From positions 1 through 53,827 of the forward strand of contig NZ_WSRP01000018.1 of the NCBI RefSeq assembly GCF_009767915.1: a DNA stretch of 53,827 bases, given 5' to 3'. Below, one piece after another: positions 44,425 to 52,529 of this stretch. Position numbers and translations under genes: made by a program. The notes beneath the pieces were generated by a model. The model worked only from the letters and a program-made list of their open reading frames with translations. It made no database searches and had not been told where the DNA came from. Origin of the DNA: Parasutterella muris. Lineage in GTDB: Bacteria > Pseudomonadota > Gammaproteobacteria > Burkholderiales > Burkholderiaceae_F. Numbering within the stretch: the first letter of the stretch is position 1; the number at the start of each line of letters is the position of its first letter.

Positions 44425-45297
44425 TCATTTGCGGTCAAAAAATCCGGAAAGTTTGTCCATGGGGACGATCGGAACCGGACCGAAATTATTCTGCCGCTCT
44501 TTAACGAGCCGCTCTAATAGAGAGCGCTCTTCAGAAGATAAACGTTCATACTCCTGCGCCTGTACGTGCAGCTCGTACGCTTTGCCTCCAACCTTGCGGA
44601 GACGAAATGCGATCTGCGGATTCGAAGACTCAGCGAACGCTTCAAAAATTTCTCTCTCAGTTTCCGCGATATTTTTCAGGTCTTCGGCCGACACGGCTGT
44701 GTCATAGGGCAGTCGGGTCAGTATGCAGGGGCGGGCCACCTGATCAGGGTTGTCAAAGCCGAGCGCTCTGCCGAGCTCTCGGATTTCCGGTTTGGAAATC
44801 TGCGCCATTGCCAGCGGCGAATTGATCTTGAGTTCGCGCAGCGCAAGAAGCCCGGGGCGATAATTGCCGAGGTCGGAATGGTTGGTTCCGTCGCACAGCG
44901 GAAATGACGCGATTCGAAGGAGTTCTGTAAACAGCATGCGTTTGCAGAAGTAGCATCTTTCCCGACAGTTGCGGCTGACTTCAGGAGCTTGAAGCGGATT
45001 TAATTCGACAATTTTAAGTTTGAATCCGTGTGAATCGGCCCATGCCCGAGCTTCAAGCGTTTCCTGTTCGCTGACGTGCGGACCGTGCACGTGCAGAAGT
45101 TCGATCTCAAAGTCCAGGCGCAGAGCAAAGAAACTCAGAAAGCGGCTGTCGAGGCCGCCGGAAAACGCGATGGAAACACGCCGACCAGGCGCAGCCGTTA
45201 AAAGAGCGTTTTTAAGCCGCTCAATTCTTGCTTCATCAGGCTCCAAGCTCTTCTCCAAAGGCAAAAGTGGCTCCGTTGGGGACGCCTTCATAAACAT
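44425..45297 (-). CDS. larE: LarE, ATP-dependent sulfur transferase for NPN cofactor
   Basis: LarE adenylates and thiolates the pyridinium biscarboxylate nucleotide made by LarB. The PP-loop FSGGLDS lies at 45-51 and the candidate sulfur-donor Cys at C191 in ARPCILTRLPYD, aligned with the sacrificial Cys176 of L. plantarum. A further cysteine cluster, NCRERCYFCK (C111, C115, C118), is notable. The long frame starts with an ATG 62 bases inside larC; a TTG at 45246 with GGAG 6 bases upstream would reduce the overlap to about 11 bases and may be the true start. Confidence 0.9.
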   Translation of the reverse strand: MFMKASPTEPLLPLEKSLEPDEARIERLKNALLTAAPGRRVSIAFSGGLDSRFLSFFALRLDFEIELLHVHGPHVSEQETLEARAWADSHGFKLKIVELNPLQAPEVSRNCRERCYFCKRMLFTELLRIASFPLCDGTNHSDLGNYRPGLLALRELKINSPLAMAQISKPEIRELGRALGFDNPDQVARPCILTRLPYDTAVSAEDLKNIAETEREIFEAFAESSNPQIAFRLRKVGGKAYELHVQAQEYERLSSEERSLLERLVKERQNNFGPVPIVPMDKLSGFFDRK

Positions 45298-46078
45298 ATG
45301 TGCCGTAAACTGTTTCGATAGTCTTAACCGTCATTGCGGGCCAAGGGCCGAATTCTGCGTCAAACGCCTTGAGAAGCGCCAGACCGGTTGGCGTCACGGT
45401 TTCTCCTTCTGCGAGGAAGGGACGAACGGGGACGTCTTCTAAAAGCGCTTTAACGGCAGGTGCCGGAGACGGGATAACGCCGTGCGCGCAGACAATGCTG
45501 CCGTCAGCGATCGGGAGAGGGCTTACGATCAGACGATCAGGGTTCAGACGTGTGTAGAGCTCGCAGGTAAAACAGATGTCAAGAATACTGTCGAGCGCGC
45601 CAACTTCATGGAAATGCACTTGTGTGAAGGGCAGACCGTGAACTCGGCCTTCCGCCTCCGCAATTAAAGTAAAGGCTTTTTCCGCATAACGTTTAGCGTT
45701 GTCTGATATGTCCGCGTTTCTGATAATGGCGAACACATCGGCAAGATTTCGGTGCTCATGCTCGTGCGGCAGCTCGACGCTGCAGTGAGCGCCTCGAATC
45801 CCGTTGACAAACTTATCCGTGAGCTTGATGCTGCCTTTCAGTGCTGGAAGGATTCCGTTGAGGATTTCTTCGGCCTGTTCATTGTTCATTTTCAGCATGC
45901 ACATGAGACCGCAGAGAAACATGTCGCCGGCGATCCCGGAATGCAAACGAATAGTAAGGACCTTAGCTCCGGCTCTTGTGTGTCGGCAGTGCGAATGCTC
46001 GTGATGATGACCGCAGCCGCAATGGTCATGACCGTGCTCATGGCCGTGGTCGTGATGATGTTCCTGATGGTTGTTCAT
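45236..46078 (-). CDS. larC: LarC, nickel-insertion protein, first domain only
   Basis: LarC inserts nickel into the dithio-cofactor precursor (CTP-dependent cyclometallase). The N-terminus is extremely His-rich: 15 His and 3 Cys in the first 33 residues, a probable nickel store. The LarC1 core follows (LHSGIAGDMFLCGLM, QVHFHEVGALDSILDI, VSPLPIADGSIVCAHG, VTPTGLALLKAF). The 280-residue protein ends exactly where LarC1 ends (PNGATFAFGEELGA). The CTP-binding LarC2 domain, fused or joined by programmed frameshift in L. plantarum, is missing, and larE occupies the following bases. Confidence 0.9.
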   Translation of the reverse strand: MNNHQEHHHDHGHEHGHDHCGCGHHHEHSHCRHTRAGAKVLTIRLHSGIAGDMFLCGLMCMLKMNNEQAEEILNGILPALKGSIKLTDKFVNGIRGAHCSVELPHEHEHRNLADVFAIIRNADISDNAKRYAEKAFTLIAEAEGRVHGLPFTQVHFHEVGALDSILDICFTCELYTRLNPDRLIVSPLPIADGSIVCAHGVIPSPAPAVKALLEDVPVRPFLAEGETVTPTGLALLKAFDAEFGPWPAMTVKTIETVYGTYVYEGVPNGATFAFGEELGA

Positions 46079-46084
46079 TGGCTT

Positions 46085-46747
46085 TTACTGATTGGAAAAA
46101 GAAGAGAGAATCTTATAGGCGAAGCAGGCCGCGCCGAACCCGTTGTCAATATTTACCGCTGAGACGCCCGGGGCGCAGGAAGCGAGGATGCAGTTCAAAG
46201 CGGTTTTACCGCCTTCACAGACGCCATAGCCGTTTGAGACCGGAACGCCGATGATAGGGCGGCTGGATAGTCCCGCAAGCACACTGATGAGAGCGGCTTC
46301 CATGCCGGCGGCCGCGATGATGACATTGTGGCGGTTGATTCCGTCAAGCGCTTTTTGCAGGCGCCACAGTCCGGCAACGCCGCAATCCTCGAACATTTCA
46401 AATTCTGTGTTCATGAATTTCAGCGTGGCGGCGGCCTCGTAGAGAACACGAGCGTCCGAGGTTCCTGCTGAAACCAAAGCGACGGAGCCTGCGACTTTAT
46501 GTTCTACCGGACGATTGAAGGCGCAGCGGGAAACGGGGCAGTACTGATATTTTGCCGCGGCCTCGGCGCTGAGACCGGAGAAAAGTGTTTGATCCAAACG
46601 CGTGAATAAAACAGGATCAGCGTCTTCAGCAGCGAATTGTGCTAGCAGAGAAAGGACTGTATCCGAAGGCTTGCCTTCGCAAAATACGGCCTCCGGAACC
46701 GAAGTTCGGTTCCGTCTTTCGTGATCGAATTTAACAGTGAGAGACAT
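46085..46747 (-). CDS. larB: LarB, pyridinium-3,5-biscarboxylate mononucleotide synthase
   Basis: LarB carboxylates and hydrolyses nicotinic acid adenine dinucleotide, the first step of the NPN cofactor. The PurE-like C-terminal domain shows VSAGTSDARVLYEAA, FEDCGVAGLWRL, IIAAAGMEAALISVLAGL and VPVSNGYGVCEGGKTALNC, typical of LarB. The ATG at 46747 gives 220 residues; the open frame extends 23 codons further without conservation. It heads the larBCE operon, facing away from the dcuB-type gene across a long control region. Confidence 0.92.
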   Translation of the reverse strand: MSLTVKFDHERRNRTSVPEAVFCEGKPSDTVLSLLAQFAAEDADPVLFTRLDQTLFSGLSAEAAAKYQYCPVSRCAFNRPVEHKVAGSVALVSAGTSDARVLYEAAATLKFMNTEFEMFEDCGVAGLWRLQKALDGINRHNVIIAAAGMEAALISVLAGLSSRPIIGVPVSNGYGVCEGGKTALNCILASCAPGVSAVNIDNGFGAACFAYKILSSFSNQ

Positions 46748-47126
46748 AATTTGTAAGAACTGCGCAAACTCGGCGGAGAGATTTTTAGCGATGAATTTAC
46801 ATGAAAAAAAAATCAATGATGGCCGAAAAATCTGAATTTTATTTCAGATAGGTCTAGCCGGTGTTACATTTTTTTAAGATTTAAATTAGCGGAAACCCTA
46901 ACATTTTAAATAATTGTTGTATTTCAGCAAAAACCCGAAATTTCTATCAAATAATCGTTGAATAACAATATGTTATTTGAAACACTGATTTATTTAAAAA
47001 ATAGGTGTTTTCACCAATAATGAATAAAATTTTGTATTTCCACTTGTTTCAATACGTAAAAAAGAACATTATTCATATGTCTTACGACAATCAAATCAGA
47101 GTTTTACAACAAACGGGGATATTCAA
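46748..47126. promoter_or_regulatory. AT-rich divergent control region, larB / dcuB
   Basis: This 379-base region has no gene and is strikingly AT-rich beside its neighbours. Two inverted repeats look like operators: AATAACA-ATA-TGTTATT (46961-46977, perfect 7-bp arms) and ATAGGTG-TTTT-CACCAAT (47001-47018, one mismatch). A run of T/A (CATTTTTTTAAGATTTAAATTA) and a TATTTAAAAAATA block could give curved DNA. Regulator identity is unknown; no regulator gene lies nearby. Confidence 0.5.
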
Positions 47127-48488
47127 ATGAGTATTTACTTTTGGTTTCAGTTCTTTTTACTGATTGCCTTCTTATTCGTATCCGCCCCGAGAGGCGGTAT
47201 GTTCCTCGGCCTGTTCAGTGGTATTGGTCTTATCGTTATTATGTTCGGACCGAAGCCCTGGCTTGGTCTGCCCCCGGGCAAACCTCCGGTCGACGTTATT
47301 CTGACGATTATCGCGGTTGTAGCCGCAGGCGCCACTCTCCAGGCTTCCGGCGGTCTTGACTGCATGCTTCAGATTGCTGAAAAAGTCCTACGTAAACGTC
47401 CGAAGATGGTGACATTCCTTGCACCGCTTTGCACATTCACGCTGACAATTCTTTGCGGTACAGGCCACACTGTTTACACGATGCTGCCGATTATTTATGA
47501 CGTAGCGATCAAGACCGGTGTTCGTCCGGAACGTCCGATGGCAGCTTCCTCTATCGCTGCTCAGATGGGCGTTATCTGCTCTCCGGTGTCTGTTGCCTGC
47601 GTTTCCATGGTTGCTCTTATCGCCGGCCACCCGATGGCCAACGGTACAGATGTCGGCCTCGTTGAACTGCTCAGCCTGACAATTCCTGCCGGCCTGATCG
47701 GTCTTCTCGTTATGGCCACATACTCCAACTTCCGCGGTAAAGACCTCGACAAAGATCCTGTCTTCCAGGCTCTTATCGCTGATCCGGAAGCTAAGAAGTA
47801 TGTTTACGGCGACTCTCTCACTCTCCTTGGCAAGAAGCTTCCCGCCAGACAGTGGACCGCTATGTGGATCTTCCTTGGCGTGGTTGCTGTCGTTGCCCTG
47901 CTTGGTGCCTTCAGTGATCTTCGTCCGATGGTTGGCAAGAAACCGCTGTCCATGACTCTGGTTATTCAGATGTTCATGCTCGCCTGCGGTGCCCTGATCT
48001 GCTTCTTCACAAAGACTCCTCCGAAGTCCGTCGGCGGTACAGCAGTGTTCCGCTCCGGTATGGTTGCTGTGGTCTGCGTGTTCGGTGTTGCTTGGATGTC
48101 CGACACAATCTTTAAGGCTCACCTCAACGAACTGAAAGAAGTTCTCGTTGAATACGTCAGGCTTTATCCGTGGGCATTCGCCATCGTTCTGCTCCTCGTT
48201 TCCAAGCTGGTTAACTCCCAGGCTGCTTCTGTCGCGATCGTTGTTCCGGTTGCTCTGAGCATCGGTACACCGGCCGGTGTTGTCGTCGGCTGCATCTCCG
48301 CTTGCTACGGCTACTACATTATCCCGACATACCCGTCTGACCTGGCTTCTATCGAATTCGACCGCTCCGGTACAACCCACATCGGTAAATTCGTTATTAA
48401 CCACTCGTTCATCCTCCCGGGCTTGATCGGCGTTATCACTGCGACTATCGCCGGCTACTTCATGGCCCTGGCTAGAGGCTGGATCTAA
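47127..48488 (+). CDS. dcuB: Anaerobic C4-dicarboxylate transporter, DcuB family
   Basis: This 453-residue inner-membrane antiporter exchanges external fumarate, malate or aspartate for succinate in fumarate respiration. It follows E. coli DcuB closely: [100 protein letters not shown] and [24 protein letters not shown] ribosome-binding site upstream. Codon use (gct, gtt, ggc, cgt) suggests strong expression. It is divergent from larBCE and ended by its own terminator. Confidence 0.93.
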   Translation: MSIYFWFQFFLLIAFLFVSAPRGGMFLGLFSGIGLIVIMFGPKPWLGLPPGKPPVDVILTIIAVVAAGATLQASGGLDCMLQIAEKVLRKRPKMVTFLAPLCTFTLTILCGTGHTVYTMLPIIYDVAIKTGVRPERPMAASSIAAQMGVICSPVSVACVSMVALIAGHPMANGTDVGLVELLSLTIPAGLIGLLVMATYSNFRGKDLDKDPVFQALIADPEAKKYVYGDSLTLLGKKLPARQWTAMWIFLGVVAVVALLGAFSDLRPMVGKKPLSMTLVIQMFMLACGALICFFTKTPPKSVGGTAVFRSGMVAVVCVFGVAWMSDTIFKAHLNELKEVLVEYVRLYPWAFAIVLLLVSKLVNSQAASVAIVVPVALSIGTPAGVVVGCISACYGYYIIPTYPSDLASIEFDRSGTTHIGKFVINHSFILPGLIGVITATIAGYFMALARGWI

Positions 48489-48518
48489 TTAGATCGCTTA
48501 GCATCTAACTAATATCTC

Positions 48519-48557
48519 AACTTGGGGGAAGCTCGTAAGGGCTTCCCCCAAGTTTTT
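48519..48557 (+). terminator. Strong terminator after dcuB
   Basis: AACTTGGGGGAAGC and GCTTCCCCCAAGTT form a perfect 14-bp stem with an 8-base loop followed by TTTTT. It isolates the transporter transcript from the nap operon. Confidence 0.95.
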
Positions 48558-48587
48558 ATTAATCTTATAGTGGTATTCCGTGGACAT

Positions 48588-48613
48588 CCTCACCGCCCGT
48601 TGATAACGTGAGG
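48588..48613. promoter_or_regulatory. Inverted repeat upstream of napD
   Basis: CCTCAC and GTGAGG arms are separated by 14 bases, and an FNR half-site (TTGAT, 48600-48604) lies between them. It is 36-61 bases before the napD start. Function is a guess. Confidence 0.3.
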
Positions 48614-48648
48614 CTCAGTCGGAGAATACATAACAGAGGAACAGCTTC

Positions 48649-48924
48649 ATGAATTATTCTGCGCTCGTTGTTTCCAGTGCTCCCGGTCGATTTCCCGAGA
48701 TGCTGAAGGCGATTGAGTCTCTTTCCAACGTTGAGATCCACCATAAAGACGAGAAGACATGCCGCTGCATTGTCATTATTGAAGGCGAAGATATCGGCGT
48801 TGAAATGGACAAATTTAAGGAAATTTCCGCACTAGACGAGGTCGTCGACGCGTCCCTTGTCGCACATAACTTTGAAGAGAGCGCGGAGATTACTCCCATT
48901 CAAGATTTAACCCGGCTCAACTAG
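48649..48924 (+). CDS. napD: NapD, nitrate reductase maturation chaperone
   Basis: A 91-residue cytosolic protein that binds the Tat signal peptide of NapA and holds export until the molybdenum cofactor is loaded. NYSALVVSSAPGRFPEMLKAI and the ferredoxin-like fold pattern (IVIIEGEDIGVEMDKFKEISALDEVVDASLVAHNFE) fit NapD. The leading gene of the operon, with AGAGGA 9 bases upstream of the ATG and 48 bases before napA. Confidence 0.88.
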   Translation: MNYSALVVSSAPGRFPEMLKAIESLSNVEIHHKDEKTCRCIVIIEGEDIGVEMDKFKEISALDEVVDASLVAHNFEESAEITPIQDLTRLN

Positions 48925-48971
48925 GGTTCATTTTTAATCTAACTCGCAAAGAGTTAAATACAGGAGCGAAA

Positions 48972-51731
48972 ATGACGATTAATACACCCCAAATTAAACG
49001 TCGTGAGTTACTGAAGAGCGGTCTTGCAGCCTCGGCAGCCATGACCGTCGGTATCCCGGTATCAGAAATAGCTAAGGCAGCAGTACAGTCGACGGAAGGC
49101 ACCGTTGTATGGACCAAAGGCGTCTGCCGCTTCTGCGGAACCGGCTGCGGTCTTTTGGTCGGAACCAGAGACGGTCGCGTAATCGCAACAAAGGGTGATC
49201 CGGATGCGCCGGTCAACCGCGGTCTTAACTGCATTAAAGGCTACTTCAACGCAAAAATTCTCTACGGCAAAGATCGTCTGACTCAGCCCCTGATGAGACG
49301 CACAAACGGTAAGTTTGATAAGAACGGTAAGTTCGAAGCAGTCTCCTGGGACGAAGCGCTCGATGAGATGGCAAAACAGTTCCTGCGTGTCTACAAGAAA
49401 AAAGGACCGACAGGTGTTGCGATCACAGGCAGCGGTCAGTACACCATCCCTGAAGCTTACGCGGCGAGCAAGCTCGTTAAGGCCGGTTGGCGCTCCAACA
49501 ACCTCGATCCGAATGCTCGTCTTTGTATGGCGAGCGCGGTCGTCGGTTTCTATCAGGTGTTCGGTATTGATGAGCCTGCAAACAACTACAGCGATATTGA
49601 GAAGTGCAACACCATGATCCTGTGGGGCAACAATATGGCCGAAGCCCATCCGGTTCTTTGGTCACGTGTTGCCGACCGTAAGCTTACGCACAAAGATACG
49701 AAGATTATCAACGTCACGACGTACAGGAACATGAGTTCCAACCTCGCTGACCAAACCATCATTTTCAAACCCAATACCGACCTTGCGATTCTGAACTACA
49801 TCCTGAGAGAAATCGTCAAGCGCGACGCGGTCGATCACGATTTCGTGAATAAGCACTGCATTTTCGCGGCCGGCGCGATGGATATCGGCTACGGCATGCG
49901 TCCGACCGACAAGTACGCATTCCCGGCAGAAAAAGATGTTCAGGCCAAACAGAACGAAATCAAACTCGACAAGTGGGAAGCCATCGCACAGGGCCGTAAA
50001 GAGGGTCAGGTTGTTAAACAGACTCAGCAGGGCGGAAAAGCCGGTGCCCACTGGAGCATCACTTTCGAAGAATTCAAGAAAGGGCTGGAGCCTTATACCC
50101 TTGACTTCGTTGCGGAACTCTCCAAGGGAGATCCGGACGAACCGATGGAAGAATATAAGAAGAAACTCGTTAACCTTGCCGACACAATGATCGACAAGAA
50201 GAACGATGTCCTCAGCTTCTGGTGCATGGGCGCCAACCAGCATCAGCGCGGCGTATGGGTGAACGAGCAGATCTATGCGGTTCATCTGCTGCTTGCCAAA
50301 CATGCTCGCCCGGGCAACGGCGCGTTCTCTCTTACCGGTCAGCCCTCTGCCTGCGGTTCTGCACGCGAAGTCGGAACGTTCTGCCACAGACTGCCTTCTG
50401 ACCTGCTCGTTGCCGCAAAACCGGCGCGCGTCAAGAGTGAAAAGATTTGGGGTGTTCCTGAAAAGACCATTAACCCGAAAGTCGGTCAGGCCTTTATGGG
50501 AATTCTTCGCGGGTTGGAAGACGATTCCATTAACTTCCTTTGGACTCAGGTTGTGAATCCCTTCCAGGCGGCTCCGAACTCCAACCACTGGCTGAAAGCG
50601 GCCCGCCATCCGGACAATTTCATTGTCGTAGCGGATGCCTATCCGACATTCTCCTGCCAGTATGCCGACTTGGTTCTTCCGGTTGCCATGATCTTTGAAA
50701 AATGGGGTCTCTACGGCAATGCCGAAAGACGTACTCAGGGCTGGCAGCAGATGGCTAATCCTCCGGGAGAGGCAAGAACCGACCTTTGGACCATGATGGA
50801 ATTCGCCAAACGCATCAAGATCAAAGACTGCTGGGGCGAACAGCCTGTCCCGGGCCTTAAGGTCGAAGGATATGAAGACGGCAAGCTGCCGAGCGTTCTT
50901 GACGCAGCGAAAGAAATGGGCATCGATCCGGAAGCCACGCTCTACGATGTTCTTTACGCTCGTGACGACTACACCAAAGTCGCCTGGCCTGATCCCGATC
51001 TCGAAAGCAAGATCAACAGTACAGCTGCTCCTGCCAAACTGAACTGGTTCCCGGAAAAAGCGCTCTTTAACGAGTACCGTCAGTTCACGCTTGGAGACGG
51101 CCATGACCTGGCTGACTTCAATACCTACATGAATTCGACAACGCGCGGCCTGATGTGGCCTGTCGTCAACGGCAAGGAAACACCGTACCGCTTTAACCAG
51201 GACTATGACCCGTACGTTAAGGAAGACGGTTATCAGTTCTACGGCAAGCTCTTTAAAGCGATTCCGACAGGCAATCTGTACGGAGTGACCGATCCGAAAC
51301 CGGTTCCACTGCCCAATAAGGCGAAGATTTTCTATCGTCCGTATGCGGCACCTGTTGAGCAGCCTGACCAGAACTATGATCTGTGGCTCTGTACCGGACG
51401 TATTCTTGAGCATTGGCATACCGGTTCAATGACCATGCGCGTACCGGAACTGGAAAGAGCTCAGCCGAACGCGTTCCTGTATATGAACCCCGATGATGCG
51501 GCTAAGCGCGGCCTCAAGAACGGCGATTACGCCACGGTTGAAAGCCGCCGCGGCAAGATCAGCGCGATTGTTCAGACTAACCAGCGCAACTTCATGCCGA
51601 AGGGAACCACCTGGCTTGCGTTCTTTGACCGTAAGGTTCAGACCAACCAGGTTGTGATCGACGCGACGGATCCGATTTCTGAAGAACCGGATTTCAAGAA
51701 GTCCGCGGTCAAGGTTTACAAAGCAGGTTAA
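48972..51731 (+). CDS. napA: Periplasmic nitrate reductase catalytic subunit NapA
   Basis: A 919-residue molybdopterin enzyme reducing nitrate to nitrite in the periplasm. The Tat signal shows KRRELLKSG (R10, R11). The [4Fe-4S] cluster is bound by C52, C55, C59 and C87, with the electron-relay Lys in CIKGYF (K89), and molybdenum by C185 in NARLCMAS. Later family landmarks include ILWGNNMAEAHPVLWSRV, FWCMGANQHQRGVWVNE, SLTGQPSACGSAREVGTFCHRLP, GNAERRTQ and RILEHWHTGSMTMRVPEL. AGGAGC ribosome-binding site. Full length, nothing missing. Confidence 0.97.
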   Translation: MTINTPQIKRRELLKSGLAASAAMTVGIPVSEIAKAAVQSTEGTVVWTKGVCRFCGTGCGLLVGTRDGRVIATKGDPDAPVNRGLNCIKGYFNAKILYGKDRLTQPLMRRTNGKFDKNGKFEAVSWDEALDEMAKQFLRVYKKKGPTGVAITGSGQYTIPEAYAASKLVKAGWRSNNLDPNARLCMASAVVGFYQVFGIDEPANNYSDIEKCNTMILWGNNMAEAHPVLWSRVADRKLTHKDTKIINVTTYRNMSSNLADQTIIFKPNTDLAILNYILREIVKRDAVDHDFVNKHCIFAAGAMDIGYGMRPTDKYAFPAEKDVQAKQNEIKLDKWEAIAQGRKEGQVVKQTQQGGKAGAHWSITFEEFKKGLEPYTLDFVAELSKGDPDEPMEEYKKKLVNLADTMIDKKNDVLSFWCMGANQHQRGVWVNEQIYAVHLLLAKHARPGNGAFSLTGQPSACGSAREVGTFCHRLPSDLLVAAKPARVKSEKIWGVPEKTINPKVGQAFMGILRGLEDDSINFLWTQVVNPFQAAPNSNHWLKAARHPDNFIVVADAYPTFSCQYADLVLPVAMIFEKWGLYGNAERRTQGWQQMANPPGEARTDLWTMMEFAKRIKIKDCWGEQPVPGLKVEGYEDGKLPSVLDAAKEMGIDPEATLYDVLYARDDYTKVAWPDPDLESKINSTAAPAKLNWFPEKALFNEYRQFTLGDGHDLADFNTYMNSTTRGLMWPVVNGKETPYRFNQDYDPYVKEDGYQFYGKLFKAIPTGNLYGVTDPKPVPLPNKAKIFYRPYAAPVEQPDQNYDLWLCTGRILEHWHTGSMTMRVPELERAQPNAFLYMNPDDAAKRGLKNGDYATVESRRGKISAIVQTNQRNFMPKGTTWLAFFDRKVQTNQVVIDATDPISEEPDFKKSAVKVYKAG

Positions 51732-51740
51732 TTCCTTAAC

Positions 51741-51768
51741 GGAGGAGGGCGCTTCTAAAGCGTCCTCC
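51741..51768 (+). terminator. Intercistronic hairpin between napA and napG
   Basis: GGAGGA...CGCTT and AAGCG...TCCTCC make 11 base pairs with a 3-base bulge and 3-base loop. Only four T residues follow, some 8 bases later. It may stabilise napA mRNA or attenuate the downstream genes, so that the catalytic subunit is made in excess. The only purine-rich sequence near napG is locked into this stem. Confidence 0.6.
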
Positions 51769-51782
51769 CAAGCTCATTTTCT

Positions 51783-52529
51783 ATGACTACACACTCGAGA
51801 CGCGATGTGCTCAGAAAGGGCGTGCAGATCGGAGCAGTCGGAGTCGGCGCCGGTCTTCTGTGGGGACTTTTTCTGCAGAAGACGGGGCGGGCCCAAGGCT
51901 TTGTTCCTCGTCCTCCCGGAGCTTTGCCGCCGAATGAATTTGAAACCGCCTGCTCTAAGTGCGGGCTCTGTGTGGAAGCGTGCCCCTATGACACACTGAA
52001 ACTTGCAGGCTTTAAGGATATCGCTGCTCCGGGAACTCCGTTCTTTGAGCCGCGAGAAATTCCCTGTTATATGTGCAGGGACATTCCCTGTGTGAAAGCG
52101 TGTCCCTCCGGGGCGCTTCCTCATACTTTCGAAGACATTACCAAAGCAAAAATGGGCGTCGCGGCGATTGACCATAATTCGTGTCTTTCCTGGCAGGGGC
52201 TTCGCTGCGAGATCTGCTACCGAGACTGTCCCGAACAGAATAAGGCCATCATTATTGAGAACCATCCGAGGCTTCTCAGCAAGCATGCGATGTTCGTTCC
52301 GGTTGTGATGCCTGACAGCTGCACGGGCTGCGGTCTCTGCGTGCACAGCTGTCCGACGGATCGGCCCTCTATCAACATCGTCGATCCGGAAAAATTCCTG
52401 GGCAAGATTGGTGATCACTACCGTCTTGGCTGGAAAGAGAAGCTGGATGCTCGAGCAGTCCCCGAGGCTCCGATGAAGGACGCAGGAAAGCCCGGCGGTC
52501 TTGATTTTCTGAATTCGGAGCTGCCATGA
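51783..52529 (+). CDS. napG: Ferredoxin-type protein NapG
   Basis: A 248-residue Tat-exported iron-sulfur protein carrying electrons from NapH to NapB/NapA. SRRDVLRKG is the twin-arginine motif. Four [4Fe-4S] binding stretches follow: CSKCGLCVEACP, CYMCRDIPCVKACP, CEICYRDCP (with an upstream Cys) and CTGCGLCVHSCP. No obvious ribosome-binding site precedes the ATG. The last four bases overlap napH. Confidence 0.95.
   Translation: MTTHSRRDVLRKGVQIGAVGVGAGLLWGLFLQKTGRAQGFVPRPPGALPPNEFETACSKCGLCVEACPYDTLKLAGFKDIAAPGTPFFEPREIPCYMCRDIPCVKACPSGALPHTFEDITKAKMGVAAIDHNSCLSWQGLRCEICYRDCPEQNKAIIIENHPRLLSKHAMFVPVVMPDSCTGCGLCVHSCPTDRPSINIVDPEKFLGKIGDHYRLGWKEKLDARAVPEAPMKDAGKPGGLDFLNSELP

Noticed and set aside
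45236-45297. Programmed frameshift from larC into a LarC2 domain
   Set aside because: The sequence beyond the larC stop encodes LarE with its PP-loop; there is no space for LarC2.
49662-51419. Long open frame (585 codons) antisense to napA
   Set aside because: Same cause: codon-bias shadow of a strongly expressed gene; napA is complete on the plus strand.
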